Below the pieces are notes generated by a model, which did no database searches, was not told where the DNA came from, and saw nothing but the letters and a program-made list of their open reading frames with translations. The position numbers and the translations under genes are program-made. DNA of 22,660 bases from a virus. This document shows, piece by piece, positions 4,807-11,785 of the stretch (its first letter is position 1; each line of letters begins with the position of its first letter). The stretch spans positions 1-22,660 of IMG/VR virus record IMGVR_UViG_3300037485_000965. One strand, 5' to 3'.

Positions 4807-6515
4807 TTTTTTAAATTTATTGAAACGCAGCGCCCCGACATACCAGCGGCAAAACGTGTATTACTTCGCCGTGATGCGCCTTTCAGCCTTAAAAGAATAG
4901 TATTCCATGATATTTGCCAAGGCGTATTATTCAAAACTTTTTTTACAAAAACAGATGTATTTAGTATTAATAGGTCATCGCCAATAACGCGAATGCCTAA
5001 ACGCATTAAGCGCTCGTTTGCCTCCGCTTGCGATGGTCTAACACTTGGCTGATAGTTGTGCGCGCATTCTACAAGTTCACCGACCGTTTTTGTACCTACA
5101 TAGTTTTCCGCTTCAATGCGTATTTCCTGACTTAATATTTGCTGTAAACATCTTTGTTCATCGGTTAAATCTTCTTTGTCTTCTTCATAGTTGCGCATAT
5201 CCAAAATAGTATCCGCTTCTTCTAATGCTATTTCGGGCGTAACGGGGTCATCGTGCAGCGTATGCCACCAACCGCCCATAAGCGCACCGAACTGGTCACC
5301 TACCGCCCTATCTTCAGTTATAAGCGATACGGCGTGTGTGAATAGCTTAATGCTTTTTTGTATGTTATCGGCTAAGTTTAGCATTCGCGCCTGAAAACGT
5401 GGTCCAAAGTCTTCAAATATTATTTTATTCTTTAGCTTTTCAACTTCGTTAAATTGCTTCGGGTCGACTAATTTCTTTAGTTCCAAAACACAAAAACGGC
5501 GTTTATCAGAATCATTTACTAACTGCGGATTTATAGATACGAATAAAAAACAGCTACGCACAAAATAATCAATAGCTTTGCCATCTTTGCCACCTTTAGC
5601 AATAGCAGGCGATTTTTCAGAACTTGCCGCCCTGGCTAAACCTATTATTTCCTGCATACGTTGTGCCGCGCGTTCATCATTGCCCTCACCTTCATCAATT
5701 GTAACAGGTAGTGCATCACTATTTAGTTTTTGCCTTACCGCTGGTTCGGTTGCCGCCGTGCCCTGTACACTTACTGCAATGTTACCTATAATTTCATTTA
5801 CTATATTTTCTAATACCCATGATTTACCATTGCCGCGCGGTCCTGTTATCCAAATGTGAGGACGCCATTTTAAAATACCACTAATCGGGGCTAAAGCTAA
5901 CCAACCCGATAAAAAGATTGCATCGGCTTTAGTTTGCCAATTTAGCTTGTTTAGAATCTTTGGCAGCATTCCCGCTTCAGTAGCTATTAACGGCGCTTCA
6001 ATAGGCATATCAATAGCCTTGTTATAAACATAGCTATATTTAGTATCTAAACCGCCTAAATTGTAGCGCTTTTTATCCTGGATAAGCTGTTGCCCTGCAT
6101 GAAATACAACGCCGTTTTTTTCATGCCATGCTCCGCGCCCGCGTATGTTTTCAGTATTATAAAAACCTACATGGTTGCAAAAGTTTATAAGATAATCAGC
6201 CGCTGTAGTTACATCGTAATTACTATTGTCACGGTTCGGGAATGATAAAAGCCAAAATTCTAAAGGCGCTATGCTCAATAAATTCGCCTTGTTTATTGTA
6301 GCAGCTTTATACTTTACTATGCTCATAGTTGAACGAATGTAAAAATAATAAAGCATTTGCCCATCCTCAGTTCCCCAACCTAAAGGGCGAAAATATCCCC
6401 CTATAAAACCTTTTTTATCGGTTTCAGGTGCTGCTGCTGTAGCGCGTTCGGCTTTAGGTTTCTTTGTGTTTTGTTTTGGTTTTTGTTCCCAGTCAATTGG
6501 TTTGTCCTGTTTCAT
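4800..6515 (-). CDS. SF3-like replicative helicase with DUF927-like N-terminal part (571 aa)
   Basis: A predicted ATP-driven DNA helicase of the phage replisome. After a basic, low-complexity N-terminus (1-35), residues 40-200 resemble the DUF927 type (YYFYIRSTMSIVKYKAATIN ... RGAWHEKNGVVFHAG). The helicase core follows: Walker A GPRGNGKS (225-232), Walker B VTIDEGEG (271-278), a sensor strand with the SF3-type Asn, FLFVSIN (323-329), and basic DKRRF (337-341) as candidate arginine finger. The C-terminus (STRFAAGMSGRCVSI-like pattern) resembles other members of this group. No primase motif is clear. It is ATGA-coupled to a separate DnaB N-terminal-domain protein (6512-6515), which suggests that the two act together at the fork. 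Confidence 0.85.
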   Translation of the reverse strand: MKQDKPIDWEQKPKQNTKKPKAERATAAAPETDKKGFIGGYFRPLGWGTEDGQMLYYFYIRSTMSIVKYKAATINKANLLSIAPLEFWLLSFPNRDNSNYDVTTAADYLINFCNHVGFYNTENIRGRGAWHEKNGVVFHAGQQLIQDKKRYNLGGLDTKYSYVYNKAIDMPIEAPLIATEAGMLPKILNKLNWQTKADAIFLSGWLALAPISGILKWRPHIWITGPRGNGKSWVLENIVNEIIGNIAVSVQGTAATEPAVRQKLNSDALPVTIDEGEGNDERAAQRMQEIIGLARAASSEKSPAIAKGGKDGKAIDYFVRSCFLFVSINPQLVNDSDKRRFCVLELKKLVDPKQFNEVEKLKNKIIFEDFGPRFQARMLNLADNIQKSIKLFTHAVSLITEDRAVGDQFGALMGGWWHTLHDDPVTPEIALEEADTILDMRNYEEDKEDLTDEQRCLQQILSQEIRIEAENYVGTKTVGELVECAHNYQPSVRPSQAEANERLMRLGIRVIGDDLLILNTSVFVKKVLNNTPWQISWNTILLRLKGASRRSNTRFAAGMSGRCVSINLKNL

Positions 6516-7123
6516 TGTCTTATAATTTGCTTACCTACATTAAATTTTTTAATATTCTGCATCAGTTCCCGTACCGTTTCAAAAACATCGTCAGTATCAG
6601 CGATAATCGTATTTATCATATTTATTCCAACTTTTATCAGTTCACGCTGTACATGCTTTTGAATTAGTATCCTGGCGTGGTATTCTAAATTTGCAGCACT
6701 TGCTACACGATTAGTTAGTTCAGCTAAATAAGCAGGACCGCCGCACCTATATTTTAATTTTTCCGCTACCGTTATTATATCGACTACTTCAACCGATTGG
6801 CAAAGTTCAAAAATAAGTTTGTGATTATCAAAATAAAAATGTTCGGGGCTTAAAAAATTAACTTTGTCACGGGCGTTGTTATCAACCAAAATAGCACCTA
6901 AAATGACTTGTTCTAAGTCTTTTGAATGTGGGAATCTTATTTGTTTTTCAAAAAAACTTTGTTCCTTTTCTTCAAGTGCTATTATGATATTTTGCAGCGT
7001 TAAAAGTTGCCTTTCTTTTAGTTGCCTATAATTTTGCCGCTTAGCATCGTCCTTAATGTAAGCATCCATTTTTAATGCTTCGTCTTTAAGTTCAGATAGT
7101 AGGCTTTGTGCTTCGGTTGTCAT
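6512..7123 (-). CDS. stand-alone DnaB N-terminal-domain protein (203 aa)
   Basis: Residues 1-60 are a charged helical leader. Residues 65-165 match the N-terminal domain of replicative helicase DnaB: PHSKDLEQVILGAILVDNNA, LSPEHFYFDNHKLIF, a VDIITVAEKL block and YLAELTNRVASAANLEYHAR. In DnaB this domain forms the collar that binds primase. Here it ends at residue 203 with no RecA-like ATPase; the helicase motor is in the next gene, of another superfamily. The frame ends cleanly with an ATGA overlap to that gene, so it is not a frameshifted DnaB. Likely role: adaptor between helicase and primase or loader. The tight TGACAACATGG-type coupling to its neighbours suggests equal expression. Confidence 0.85.
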   Translation of the reverse strand: MTTEAQSLLSELKDEALKMDAYIKDDAKRQNYRQLKERQLLTLQNIIIALEEKEQSFFEKQIRFPHSKDLEQVILGAILVDNNARDKVNFLSPEHFYFDNHKLIFELCQSVEVVDIITVAEKLKYRCGGPAYLAELTNRVASAANLEYHARILIQKHVQRELIKVGINMINTIIADTDDVFETVRELMQNIKKFNVGKQIIRQ

Positions 7124-7329
7124 GGGTTATTGGTTTTAAAGGTTTTGTTGTAGTATTCTTTAGATGGTTTGTCTATACAATTATTACCATGCACCCATCC
7201 TTCATTAAAAGCATATTTAATTTGCTGCTTTTCCATTTCTATGGCTTGGTAATAAAAACCTTCAACATCTTCAATATCTTCAAACCCACTATCTAATAGT
7301 GCTTTCCATAACCATTCTACTGCTGTCAT
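7120..7329 (-). CDS. conserved small phage protein (69 aa)
   Basis: It opens MTAVEWLWKALLDSGFEDIE and contains AIEMEKQQIKYAFNEGW and YYNKTF. This combination (TAVEWL near the start, EMEKQQI..A...G in the middle, YYN.TF at the end) recurs in small uncharacterised proteins of many Bacteroidota phages. No enzymatic motif. It overlaps both neighbours by 4 nt (7120-7123 and 7326-7329) and lies between the VRR-NUC nuclease and the DnaB-N protein in the replication operon, so a replication-linked accessory role is plausible but unproven. Confidence 0.8.
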   Translation of the reverse strand: MTAVEWLWKALLDSGFEDIEDVEGFYYQAIEMEKQQIKYAFNEGWVHGNNCIDKPSKEYYNKTFKTNNP

Positions 7330-7700
7330 ATCTCATCTGCTTTAAAGTCTTCATCAACCCAGCGTAAAATATCACCGATGCCGCCCGATTTTCTGACTTG
7401 TTTAATAAAATTGATTTGTTCTTTTGTTGCTTTGCCGCTTAGGTTTTTCACTTCAAGGGCTGTAAATATAGCAATTTTTTGTCCTATCATATCTTTAGTT
7501 ATAATTTTTTCGGTCCAACCGATTAAATCAGAACTACCAACGCATAAGCCAAATGTTATTTGCCGCGGTTCAGTTATTATTGGGCGGCTGTTAATTACCG
7601 CCCTTTTGCCCTGAAATGCTGTGCCTGTATTATTCCGAAATAAAACGCCGAACTTGCTATGCCGCGCTTGCAATTCTTTGTATAAGTGTTGTTCTTTCAT
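7326..7700 (-). CDS. VRR-NUC domain nuclease (124 aa)
   Basis: A stand-alone VRR-NUC (PD-(D/E)XK superfamily) nuclease, a family that cuts branched or flap DNA. Visible motifs: FRNNTG (21-26), SSDLIGW (56-62) with catalytic Asp58, IFTALEVK (78-85) with Glu83 and Lys85, and Gln95 in KEQINF with the following basic helix. Size (about 120 aa) is typical of phage VRR-NUC proteins. It lies upstream of the DnaB-N and SF3 helicase genes and likely resolves replication or recombination intermediates. A set of three tandem 12-bp repeats lies directly before, and includes, its start codon (7699-7734). Confidence 0.92.
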   Translation of the reverse strand: MKEQHLYKELQARHSKFGVLFRNNTGTAFQGKRAVINSRPIITEPRQITFGLCVGSSDLIGWTEKIITKDMIGQKIAIFTALEVKNLSGKATKEQINFIKQVRKSGGIGDILRWVDEDFKADEI

Positions 7701-7734
7701 GATGGTGTAAGTGAGGGTGTAAATGATGCTGTAA
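7699..7734. repeat. three tandem 12-bp repeats at the VRR-NUC start
   Basis: On the plus strand ATGATGGTGTAA (7699-7710), GTGAGGGTGTAA (7711-7722) and ATGATGCTGTAA (7723-7734) follow each other without gaps. The third repeat in minus-strand order includes the first two bases of the VRR-NUC ATG. The array fills nearly the whole gap between this gene and the preceding stop. Confidence 0.75.
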
Positions 7735-7739
7735 AAAAC

Positions 7740-8009
7740 TCATAGCTTTGATAAATCGGATTCTAAGCGTTCTAAAAATGATTCTTCGCCATCATCGCCT
7801 GCCAATAGATAATCGACACGCTGCGCATAAACATAAGCCATTTTTAGGCATTTTATAGCATCTTCTAAACGCTTTAATACTTCGGGTTCAAATGTTTCAT
7901 AAGTGCCGCCATAACCCGTTTCTTTGCCTTGTTTATTTATATAGCTTTCAATTGTTTCATGAATATCAATTATTCTATACTGGTCTCCTTGAAATGTACC
8001 TCCGCTCAT
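7740..8009 (-). CDS. conserved phage protein with GDDGEESF motif (89 aa)
   Basis: It starts MSGGTFQGDQYRIIDIHETI and ends MAYVYAQRVDYLLAGDDGEE...SFLERLESDL. Small proteins with an SGG.F....YRI N-terminus and a YAQR(I/V)D.L.(S/A)GDDGE.SF C-terminus are widespread in unrelated phages and remain uncharacterised. It is fully helical in the middle, with no membrane segment. The start shares one base with the upstream stop (TAATG at 8009). The same frame resumes as VRR-NUC after the stop, separated by the 12-bp repeats. Confidence 0.85.
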   Translation of the reverse strand: MSGGTFQGDQYRIIDIHETIESYINKQGKETGYGGTYETFEPEVLKRLEDAIKCLKMAYVYAQRVDYLLAGDDGEESFLERLESDLSKL

Positions 8010-8287
8010 TATATTTTCTTTGTTTTAGGTGAACAACCAAGCCAAAAACTAAACTGAAATGCTTTAGCCCTTTGCCCTTTAATTTTATACTTTGCTATTG
8101 CTTCATCTAAAATAGCCTGCATAGTATCGTGCTCGCATTCGTATTCTAAAAACTTTATAACTTTTTCGCCCCGTTCATTTAGTTCGGCATTTGCTACAAG
8201 TTCGTCAAAATTGGCAGGCGGTTCTGATACTGCGTAAACCTTTCGGTAAATTTCCAAAAGTATTTCATAATCTGTTTTTCGTTTCAT
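8009..8287 (-). CDS. conserved phage hypothetical protein (92 aa)
   Basis: It begins MKRKTDYEILLEIYRKVYAV; the C-terminal half has the pattern NERGEKVIKF...YKIKG.....F..WLGCSPKTKK. The NERGEKVI and (Y/W)LGCSPK(T/S)K signatures occur together in a small uncharacterised family of phage proteins. No catalytic residues can be assigned. It is ATGA-coupled to the lipoprotein gene upstream (8284-8287) and TAATG-coupled downstream. Confidence 0.75.
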   Translation of the reverse strand: MKRKTDYEILLEIYRKVYAVSEPPANFDELVANAELNERGEKVIKFLEYECEHDTMQAILDEAIAKYKIKGQRAKAFQFSFWLGCSPKTKKI

Positions 8288-8742
8288 TGTTGTTTAAATT
8301 TATGTAAGTAATTTAATGTAGCATTCTTTTTATAGCCTTCAGGACCTCCGCACCACATCCGCGCTAACTGTTCATAGTTTGGATAGTGCCCGTGCTTTTG
8401 TGCGTATGTATGGCAAAATATACCCATTGTAGCCCAAAATACATGCTTAGACTTTTCCGCGTTAAACATGTCATCATGTGAATAGCCTAATAGGTCTGTC
8501 ATTCCGCTACCTTTGACACAAATGTTATAAATTTGAAAACGACCGTAACCGTGCTGCGATTTAGCGTTATCGGTATTGCCTGATTCTATTTGTCCTATTT
8601 TGCGTATAAATTCAGAATCGCAGGTGTCAACATAAACCGTATCGGTTAAATAAATAATAATAGGTTCTATCTGTTTTAAAGGCTGTTGTTTGCAGCTGAA
8701 AAGAATAGTTATAAGTATTATGAATCCTGTTAATTGTTTCAT
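8284..8742 (-). CDS. lipoprotein with lytic-transglycosylase-like domain (152 aa)
   Basis: The N-terminus (MKQLTGFIILITILFSC) is a lipoprotein signal peptide with Cys17 as the lipidation site. From residue 44 a lysozyme-like SLT fold follows: FIRKIGQIESGN with probable catalytic Glu53, GYGRFQI (65-71), and YEQLARMWCGGPEGYKKNAT, the usual A..W.GGP.G block. It should be anchored to a membrane on the periplasmic side and cleave glycan strands. It is the third peptidoglycan hydrolase in the block besides the amidase and GH73. Possible roles are lysis, local wall opening or superinfection control. It is preceded by a short overlapping frame (8627-8812) and ATGA-coupled to the next gene. Confidence 0.85.
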   Translation of the reverse strand: MKQLTGFIILITILFSCKQQPLKQIEPIIIYLTDTVYVDTCDSEFIRKIGQIESGNTDNAKSQHGYGRFQIYNICVKGSGMTDLLGYSHDDMFNAEKSKHVFWATMGIFCHTYAQKHGHYPNYEQLARMWCGGPEGYKKNATLNYLHKFKQQ

Positions 8743-8812
8743 TGTTTAAAATTTTAGATGGTGTGTGATAAATGCCTAATTTGTCATAGGCTTGTTTAAG
8801 AAAGTGTTTCAT
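8627..8812 (-). CDS. doubtful small ORF overlapping the lipoprotein gene (61 aa)
   Basis: It starts MKHFLKQAYDKLGIYHTPSK in ATGA overlap with the gene upstream (8809-8812). Its last 116 nt lie inside the lipoprotein transglycosylase gene in another frame, and that part (YNYSFQLQTTAFKTDRTYYY) looks non-coding. Either a short leader that couples translation to the lipoprotein, or chance. The ATGA start is the only positive evidence. Confidence 0.3.
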   Translation of the reverse strand: MKHFLKQAYDKLGIYHTPSKILNNETINRIHNTYNYSFQLQTTAFKTDRTYYYLFNRYGLC

Positions 8813-9036
8813 ACTATTCTAATATATCTTGTCATTGAATCCTGTACCCTAATTTCTAAATTTCTATACTTTTCAAGTTTTTGTTTTGGCTTATGTAAAT
8901 TATCGCCAAATATTTCCATGTGTTCACGATATTCAGACATTAGCTTTTCATAGGTTATAGAATCCATTTGAATGCTATATGTAAGCGAATCTGAATTATC
9001 AATCATAAAATCTAATATTTCTTTAACTTGTTTCAT
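8809..9036 (-). CDS. hypothetical protein (75 aa)
   Basis: It begins MKQVKEILDFMIDNSDSLTY. Helical and charged, ending LEIRVQDSMTRYIRIV. No family recognised. The start overlaps the upstream stop by 4 nt (9033-9036). It belongs to the run of small coupled genes after the HNH endonuclease. Confidence 0.6.
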   Translation of the reverse strand: MKQVKEILDFMIDNSDSLTYSIQMDSITYEKLMSEYREHMEIFGDNLHKPKQKLEKYRNLEIRVQDSMTRYIRIV

Positions 9037-9263
9037 ACTATCTGTTTTTGTGTGTCCATCGGAATAAAACCAGTGCCGCTACCTTCAGCGCCAACCATGC
9101 GTAAAAAATCTACTTCAACCTTTGCAGACTGAACTAATACATTTGCTATTTGTGCAACGGCTTCCGCACGCTGTGTTTCTGTTGCTAAATCCGCATCATC
9201 ATCCATTAAGCGTTCCATTTGTTCGAATAGCATGTTTCTAAGGTCTTGAATCTTGTTTCTCAT
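9033..9263 (-). CDS. conserved phage hypothetical protein (76 aa)
   Basis: It begins MRNKIQDLRNMLFEQMERLM and contains RAEAVAQIANVLVQSAKVEVDFL and a GTGFIP tail. The order RNKI.DLR..LF, then a helix with RA.A...IA..(I/V)(V/L)...KVEVD.(L), then GSGFIP, recurs in small proteins of many phages. It is often found near endonuclease or replication genes; function unknown. It overlaps the HNH gene 3' end by 26 nt. Confidence 0.8.
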   Translation of the reverse strand: MRNKIQDLRNMLFEQMERLMDDDADLATETQRAEAVAQIANVLVQSAKVEVDFLRMVGAEGSGTGFIPMDTQKQIV

Positions 9264-9846
9264 TGATTTTCTTTTTAAGTTTTTTTAATAATTTGATTGT
9301 TTGTTTTAACTCAGTCGGGAATCTGTGTATAGCGTTTAATCGCATGTTATCAGCCATTGTTATCAGTTCCATGTTATCTAAAGAATAGTTTTCTTTATTG
9401 CCATCTTTAATTCTAATAACATAGCCTTTTGGTATTTCTCCGTGCGCTTGTTCCCAAATTACTCTATGTTTTCGAATCCATTTTTTGTGCGCTATCTTTA
9501 CTAATACATAGCCTTCTTTATCTTTTCGCGTTTCGCCTTCGTTACGTGTGTTGTGCGGTAAATTACCTTTTTTGAAACTTGTTGCATTTGCACCCATATA
9601 GGCTTTTACATCTTTGTTCCAAGGTGTTCTACCTTTTTGAAAGCGTTTTGTAGTGTTTTTTCTTATGTTTTCAATGTCTTGCAATCGGCGTTTTTCTTCA
9701 TATGCTGCCGATTTTTTTAAGTTATTAAAATATGCCTGGTTATAAATTGAACTCTGTGTTTTGTTTAGCATCTGCATAAGTTCGTGAATAGTAGAATCTG
9801 CATAGTGCTGTTTTAGTAGTTCTTTTTCGTGTGGTTTCCATTTCAT
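9238..9846 (-). CDS. HNH endonuclease (202 aa)
   Basis: Residues 1-48 form a Myb/SANT-like DNA-binding part (W.PHEKELLKQHYADSTIHE and KTQSSIYNQA). Residues 110-165 form an HNH_3-type core: HRVIWEQAHGEIPKG (His127), then IRIKDGNKENYSLDNMEL, with Asp148-Gly-Asn150 and Asn158. The second His of the motif is replaced, as in the common phage variant with I/V-F/I-x-DGN in that place. Such proteins are either free-standing homing endonucleases or work with terminase. Here the gene lies far from terminase, in the accessory/replication operon, so homing is the more likely explanation. No start alternative nearby. Confidence 0.85.
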   Translation of the reverse strand: MKWKPHEKELLKQHYADSTIHELMQMLNKTQSSIYNQAYFNNLKKSAAYEEKRRLQDIENIRKNTTKRFQKGRTPWNKDVKAYMGANATSFKKGNLPHNTRNEGETRKDKEGYVLVKIAHKKWIRKHRVIWEQAHGEIPKGYVIRIKDGNKENYSLDNMELITMADNMRLNAIHRFPTELKQTIKLLKKLKKKINEKQDSRP

Positions 9847-9848
9847 GA

Positions 9849-10025
9849 TTAGAATAGTGTTAATTGTTCTTCAAATAATAATTCATCTTTACTGCATAAG
9901 TGCGCCCATTTAGGACCGAATCGAACGTGATACCAAACAACGCTTTTATCTTTGTTGTGAAACGCTATGTATTCTATTTTACCAGGTATCATTTTACCAT
10001 CTCTGCGGTTATAAATTACATTCAT
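9849..10025 (-). CDS. small hypothetical protein (58 aa)
   Basis: Read directly from the sequence: ATG at 10025, one base after the SF2 helicase stop, and TAA at 9849-9851, two bases before the HNH start. It begins MNVIYNRRDGKMIPGKIEYI and contains VVWYHVRFGPKWAHLCSKDE. It looks like a compact SH3- or beta-type fold rich in aromatics; no family recognised. It fills the gap between two well-supported genes exactly. Confidence 0.75.
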   Translation of the reverse strand: MNVIYNRRDGKMIPGKIEYIAFHNKDKSVVWYHVRFGPKWAHLCSKDELLFEEQLTLF

Positions 10026-10026
10026 A

Positions 10027-11532
10027 TCAATTCTTTTTACTTCTTAAAAAATTATTCCATGCCCGTTTAGCCGCCTGTTTTAAATCATTCTTATCGGAAG
10101 CATCTAAACCGTACTTTTTATTTATCCAATCAATGCTGCTGTTTTCTTTTAAGATACGGGATTCAAAAATGTAATAAACCCAATTATCTTTGTGCCCGCG
10201 CTTGTTTTTCAGTTCCCATAAATCCGCTAATGTTTTACTTTTGCCCTGTTCGCTTTTTTTCGCCTTTAGCAGTTCATCTAAGGTTGTATTATCTTTAACT
10301 GCAACGCCCGCAACTTCTTCAATCTGTTGTATCTTTATTTCGGGTTTAGCGCCACAATACGGGCATTTAGGTTCAGTCTTAATATAAGTTCTTAAACATT
10401 CAATACAATCGGCATACTCAGCATCTAAAGTTTCGGTATCGCGTTTTTTCTTTTGAACGCCTTCCAATGTCCATTCGCGTGTTTGTAATGGGTGACCGTG
10501 CATTTTCTGATTGCCAACGTGGTCCAAAATTAAACAGCGGCTTTTACCTGCCATCGGTCTAAGTCCACGCCCAACTATCTGTAAGTATAAACTAAGCGAC
10601 ATAGTACGTCTAAGCATACCTACAACCGAAACAGCTGGTATATCTGTACCCTCGCTTATGAGGTCACAAAATGTTACCACATGTAGTGCGCCATTCGCTA
10701 AACCATCAAACGCTTTTTTTATTTCAGCATCTTCTAAGTTTCCATGAACCGCAACCGCCTTAAATCCTGCAGCATTAAACGCAGCCGCTACATTTTCAGA
10801 ATGCTTAATATTTACGCATGAATAGATAGCAGGTTCACCAGGCGCCAAACGTTTATATTCATCGACTGCATTGCCTGTTATTGCGGGTTTGTCCATTTCC
10901 TTAAATAAATCATCAGCTTTATATTCGCCGTGCCTATCTTTTTTAATCTTTGTAAAATCTGCCAACGGTTTGAAGTTATAATATTCAGGCATTACTAAAT
11001 TACCCATTTGCACTAATTCGGCTGGTAACGGTCCTAAAACTAAATCAGAAAACACATCGCCAAGTCCTTGACCATCGCCGCGCCAAGGTGTAGCAGTTAC
11101 GCCCAAAACATAAACCTTATCGCCGTAAAAATCCAAAATGTCTTTCCATGTTCCCGCGTTGGCGTGGTGCGCTTCATCTATTATAAGTAGGTCGGGCGTT
11201 GGTACTTCGCTAAGTCTATTTTTAAGGCTTTGAACGCTGCAAACCTGTGCAGGTAAATAATACTGTTTAGGTCTATTGCCTGCTATAAAACCATGCTTTA
11301 AACCGTATCGCCTGCAACGTTCTGAAATCTGATTTACTAAGTTTTTTTTATGTACTAAGAAATAGACGCGTTTACCTTTTGATATTGATTCTAAAGCCAT
11401 ATAGATAAACGTTTCAGTTTTACCACCGCCCGTTGGAAGCACAAACAATACTTTACGGTTGCCGCTTTTATAGCTCTCTCTTATGTCGCTTACGCTTTTC
11501 GATTGATATGCTCTTAGCTGTATTGTGTTCAT
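10027..11532 (-). CDS. SF2 DEAD/DEAH-box helicase with C-terminal zinc ribbon (501 aa)
   Basis: A predicted ATP-dependent DNA helicase or translocase. Motifs in order: LRAYQ (Q-like) at 6-10, Walker A LPTGGGKT (32-39), DEAH (119-122), TATP (146-149), TFCDLISEGTDIPA (motif V region, 287-300) and QIVGRGLRP (motif VI, 318-326). A four-cysteine zinc ribbon follows: CIEC (376-379) and CPYC (390-393). The last 110 residues are charged and helical. This is the single-chain phage SF2 type resembling the helicase part of type III restriction and UvsW-like enzymes. There is no nuclease domain. Likely role: replication or recombination fork processing. The start overlaps the HTH gene by 65 nt. Confidence 0.92.
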   Translation of the reverse strand: MNTIQLRAYQSKSVSDIRESYKSGNRKVLFVLPTGGGKTETFIYMALESISKGKRVYFLVHKKNLVNQISERCRRYGLKHGFIAGNRPKQYYLPAQVCSVQSLKNRLSEVPTPDLLIIDEAHHANAGTWKDILDFYGDKVYVLGVTATPWRGDGQGLGDVFSDLVLGPLPAELVQMGNLVMPEYYNFKPLADFTKIKKDRHGEYKADDLFKEMDKPAITGNAVDEYKRLAPGEPAIYSCVNIKHSENVAAAFNAAGFKAVAVHGNLEDAEIKKAFDGLANGALHVVTFCDLISEGTDIPAVSVVGMLRRTMSLSLYLQIVGRGLRPMAGKSRCLILDHVGNQKMHGHPLQTREWTLEGVQKKKRDTETLDAEYADCIECLRTYIKTEPKCPYCGAKPEIKIQQIEEVAGVAVKDNTTLDELLKAKKSEQGKSKTLADLWELKNKRGHKDNWVYYIFESRILKENSSIDWINKKYGLDASDKNDLKQAAKRAWNNFLRSKKN

Positions 11533-11704
11533 TTTCCAAGTCGTTTAAAACATTCATAAGTTTAAAATAAATAATCAATGTTTGCGGTTCTACGGTTTTC
11601 CAATGTTCCAAAGTTTGCCGCCCGACTTCGGCACGCCTGCAAAGTTCCGAAATGCTGATGCCTAACATGTCGCATCGAATTGATAAATTTTCAAAAGTTT
11701 TCAT
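11468..11704 (-). CDS. small HTH DNA-binding protein (78 aa)
   Basis: The N-terminal part holds a helix-turn-helix: MLGISISELCRRAEVGRQTL followed by EHWK, at residues 13-36, matching the XRE/Cro-like scaffold (LG.S.SELCRRA.V....L..W). The C-terminal tail is very basic (KRKRHKREL) and lies in the overlap with the SF2 helicase. It is the first gene of the leftward block and borders the divergent promoter region, the usual place for a regulator of both transcripts. It could be repressor, activator or a replication protein. Confidence 0.75.
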   Translation of the reverse strand: MKTFENLSIRCDMLGISISELCRRAEVGRQTLEHWKTVEPQTLIIYFKLMNVLNDLENEHNTAKSISIEKRKRHKREL

Positions 11705-11722
11705 ATTTTTTTGTTTAAATGT

Positions 11723-11753
11723 GTTGCAAAGTTAAAAACCTTTTTTAAATTTG
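11723..11753 (+). promoter_or_regulatory. rightward promoter for the recombination genes
   Basis: GTTG (11723-11726), a 19-nt spacer, and TAAATTTG (11746-11753), a full match to TAnnTTTG. Transcription would start near 11760, about 25 nt before the RecE-like ATG. A 12-bp AT palindrome (11767-11778) lies in the leader. Confidence 0.65.
11727..11734 (-). promoter_or_regulatory. leftward promoter -7 box for the HTH/helicase operon
   Basis: TAACTTTG on the minus strand is a full match to TAnnTTTG and lies 23 nt before the HTH start at 11704. No good -33 TTTG is found at the expected distance, so an activator may be needed. The box falls inside the spacer of the rightward promoter, so the two promoters overlap face to face. 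Confidence 0.5.
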
Positions 11754-11785
11754 TGCTATTATTTAATAAAATATTTTAAAAATTT

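Noticed and set aside
5578-5859. Plus-strand frame inside the SF3-like helicase
   Set aside because: Antisense shadow; the minus strand has clear Walker motifs at this place.
9238-9846. HNH protein as a terminase-linked nuclease
   Set aside because: It is more than 3.7 kb from terS and on the opposite strand; the Myb-like N-terminus fits a free-standing homing type better.
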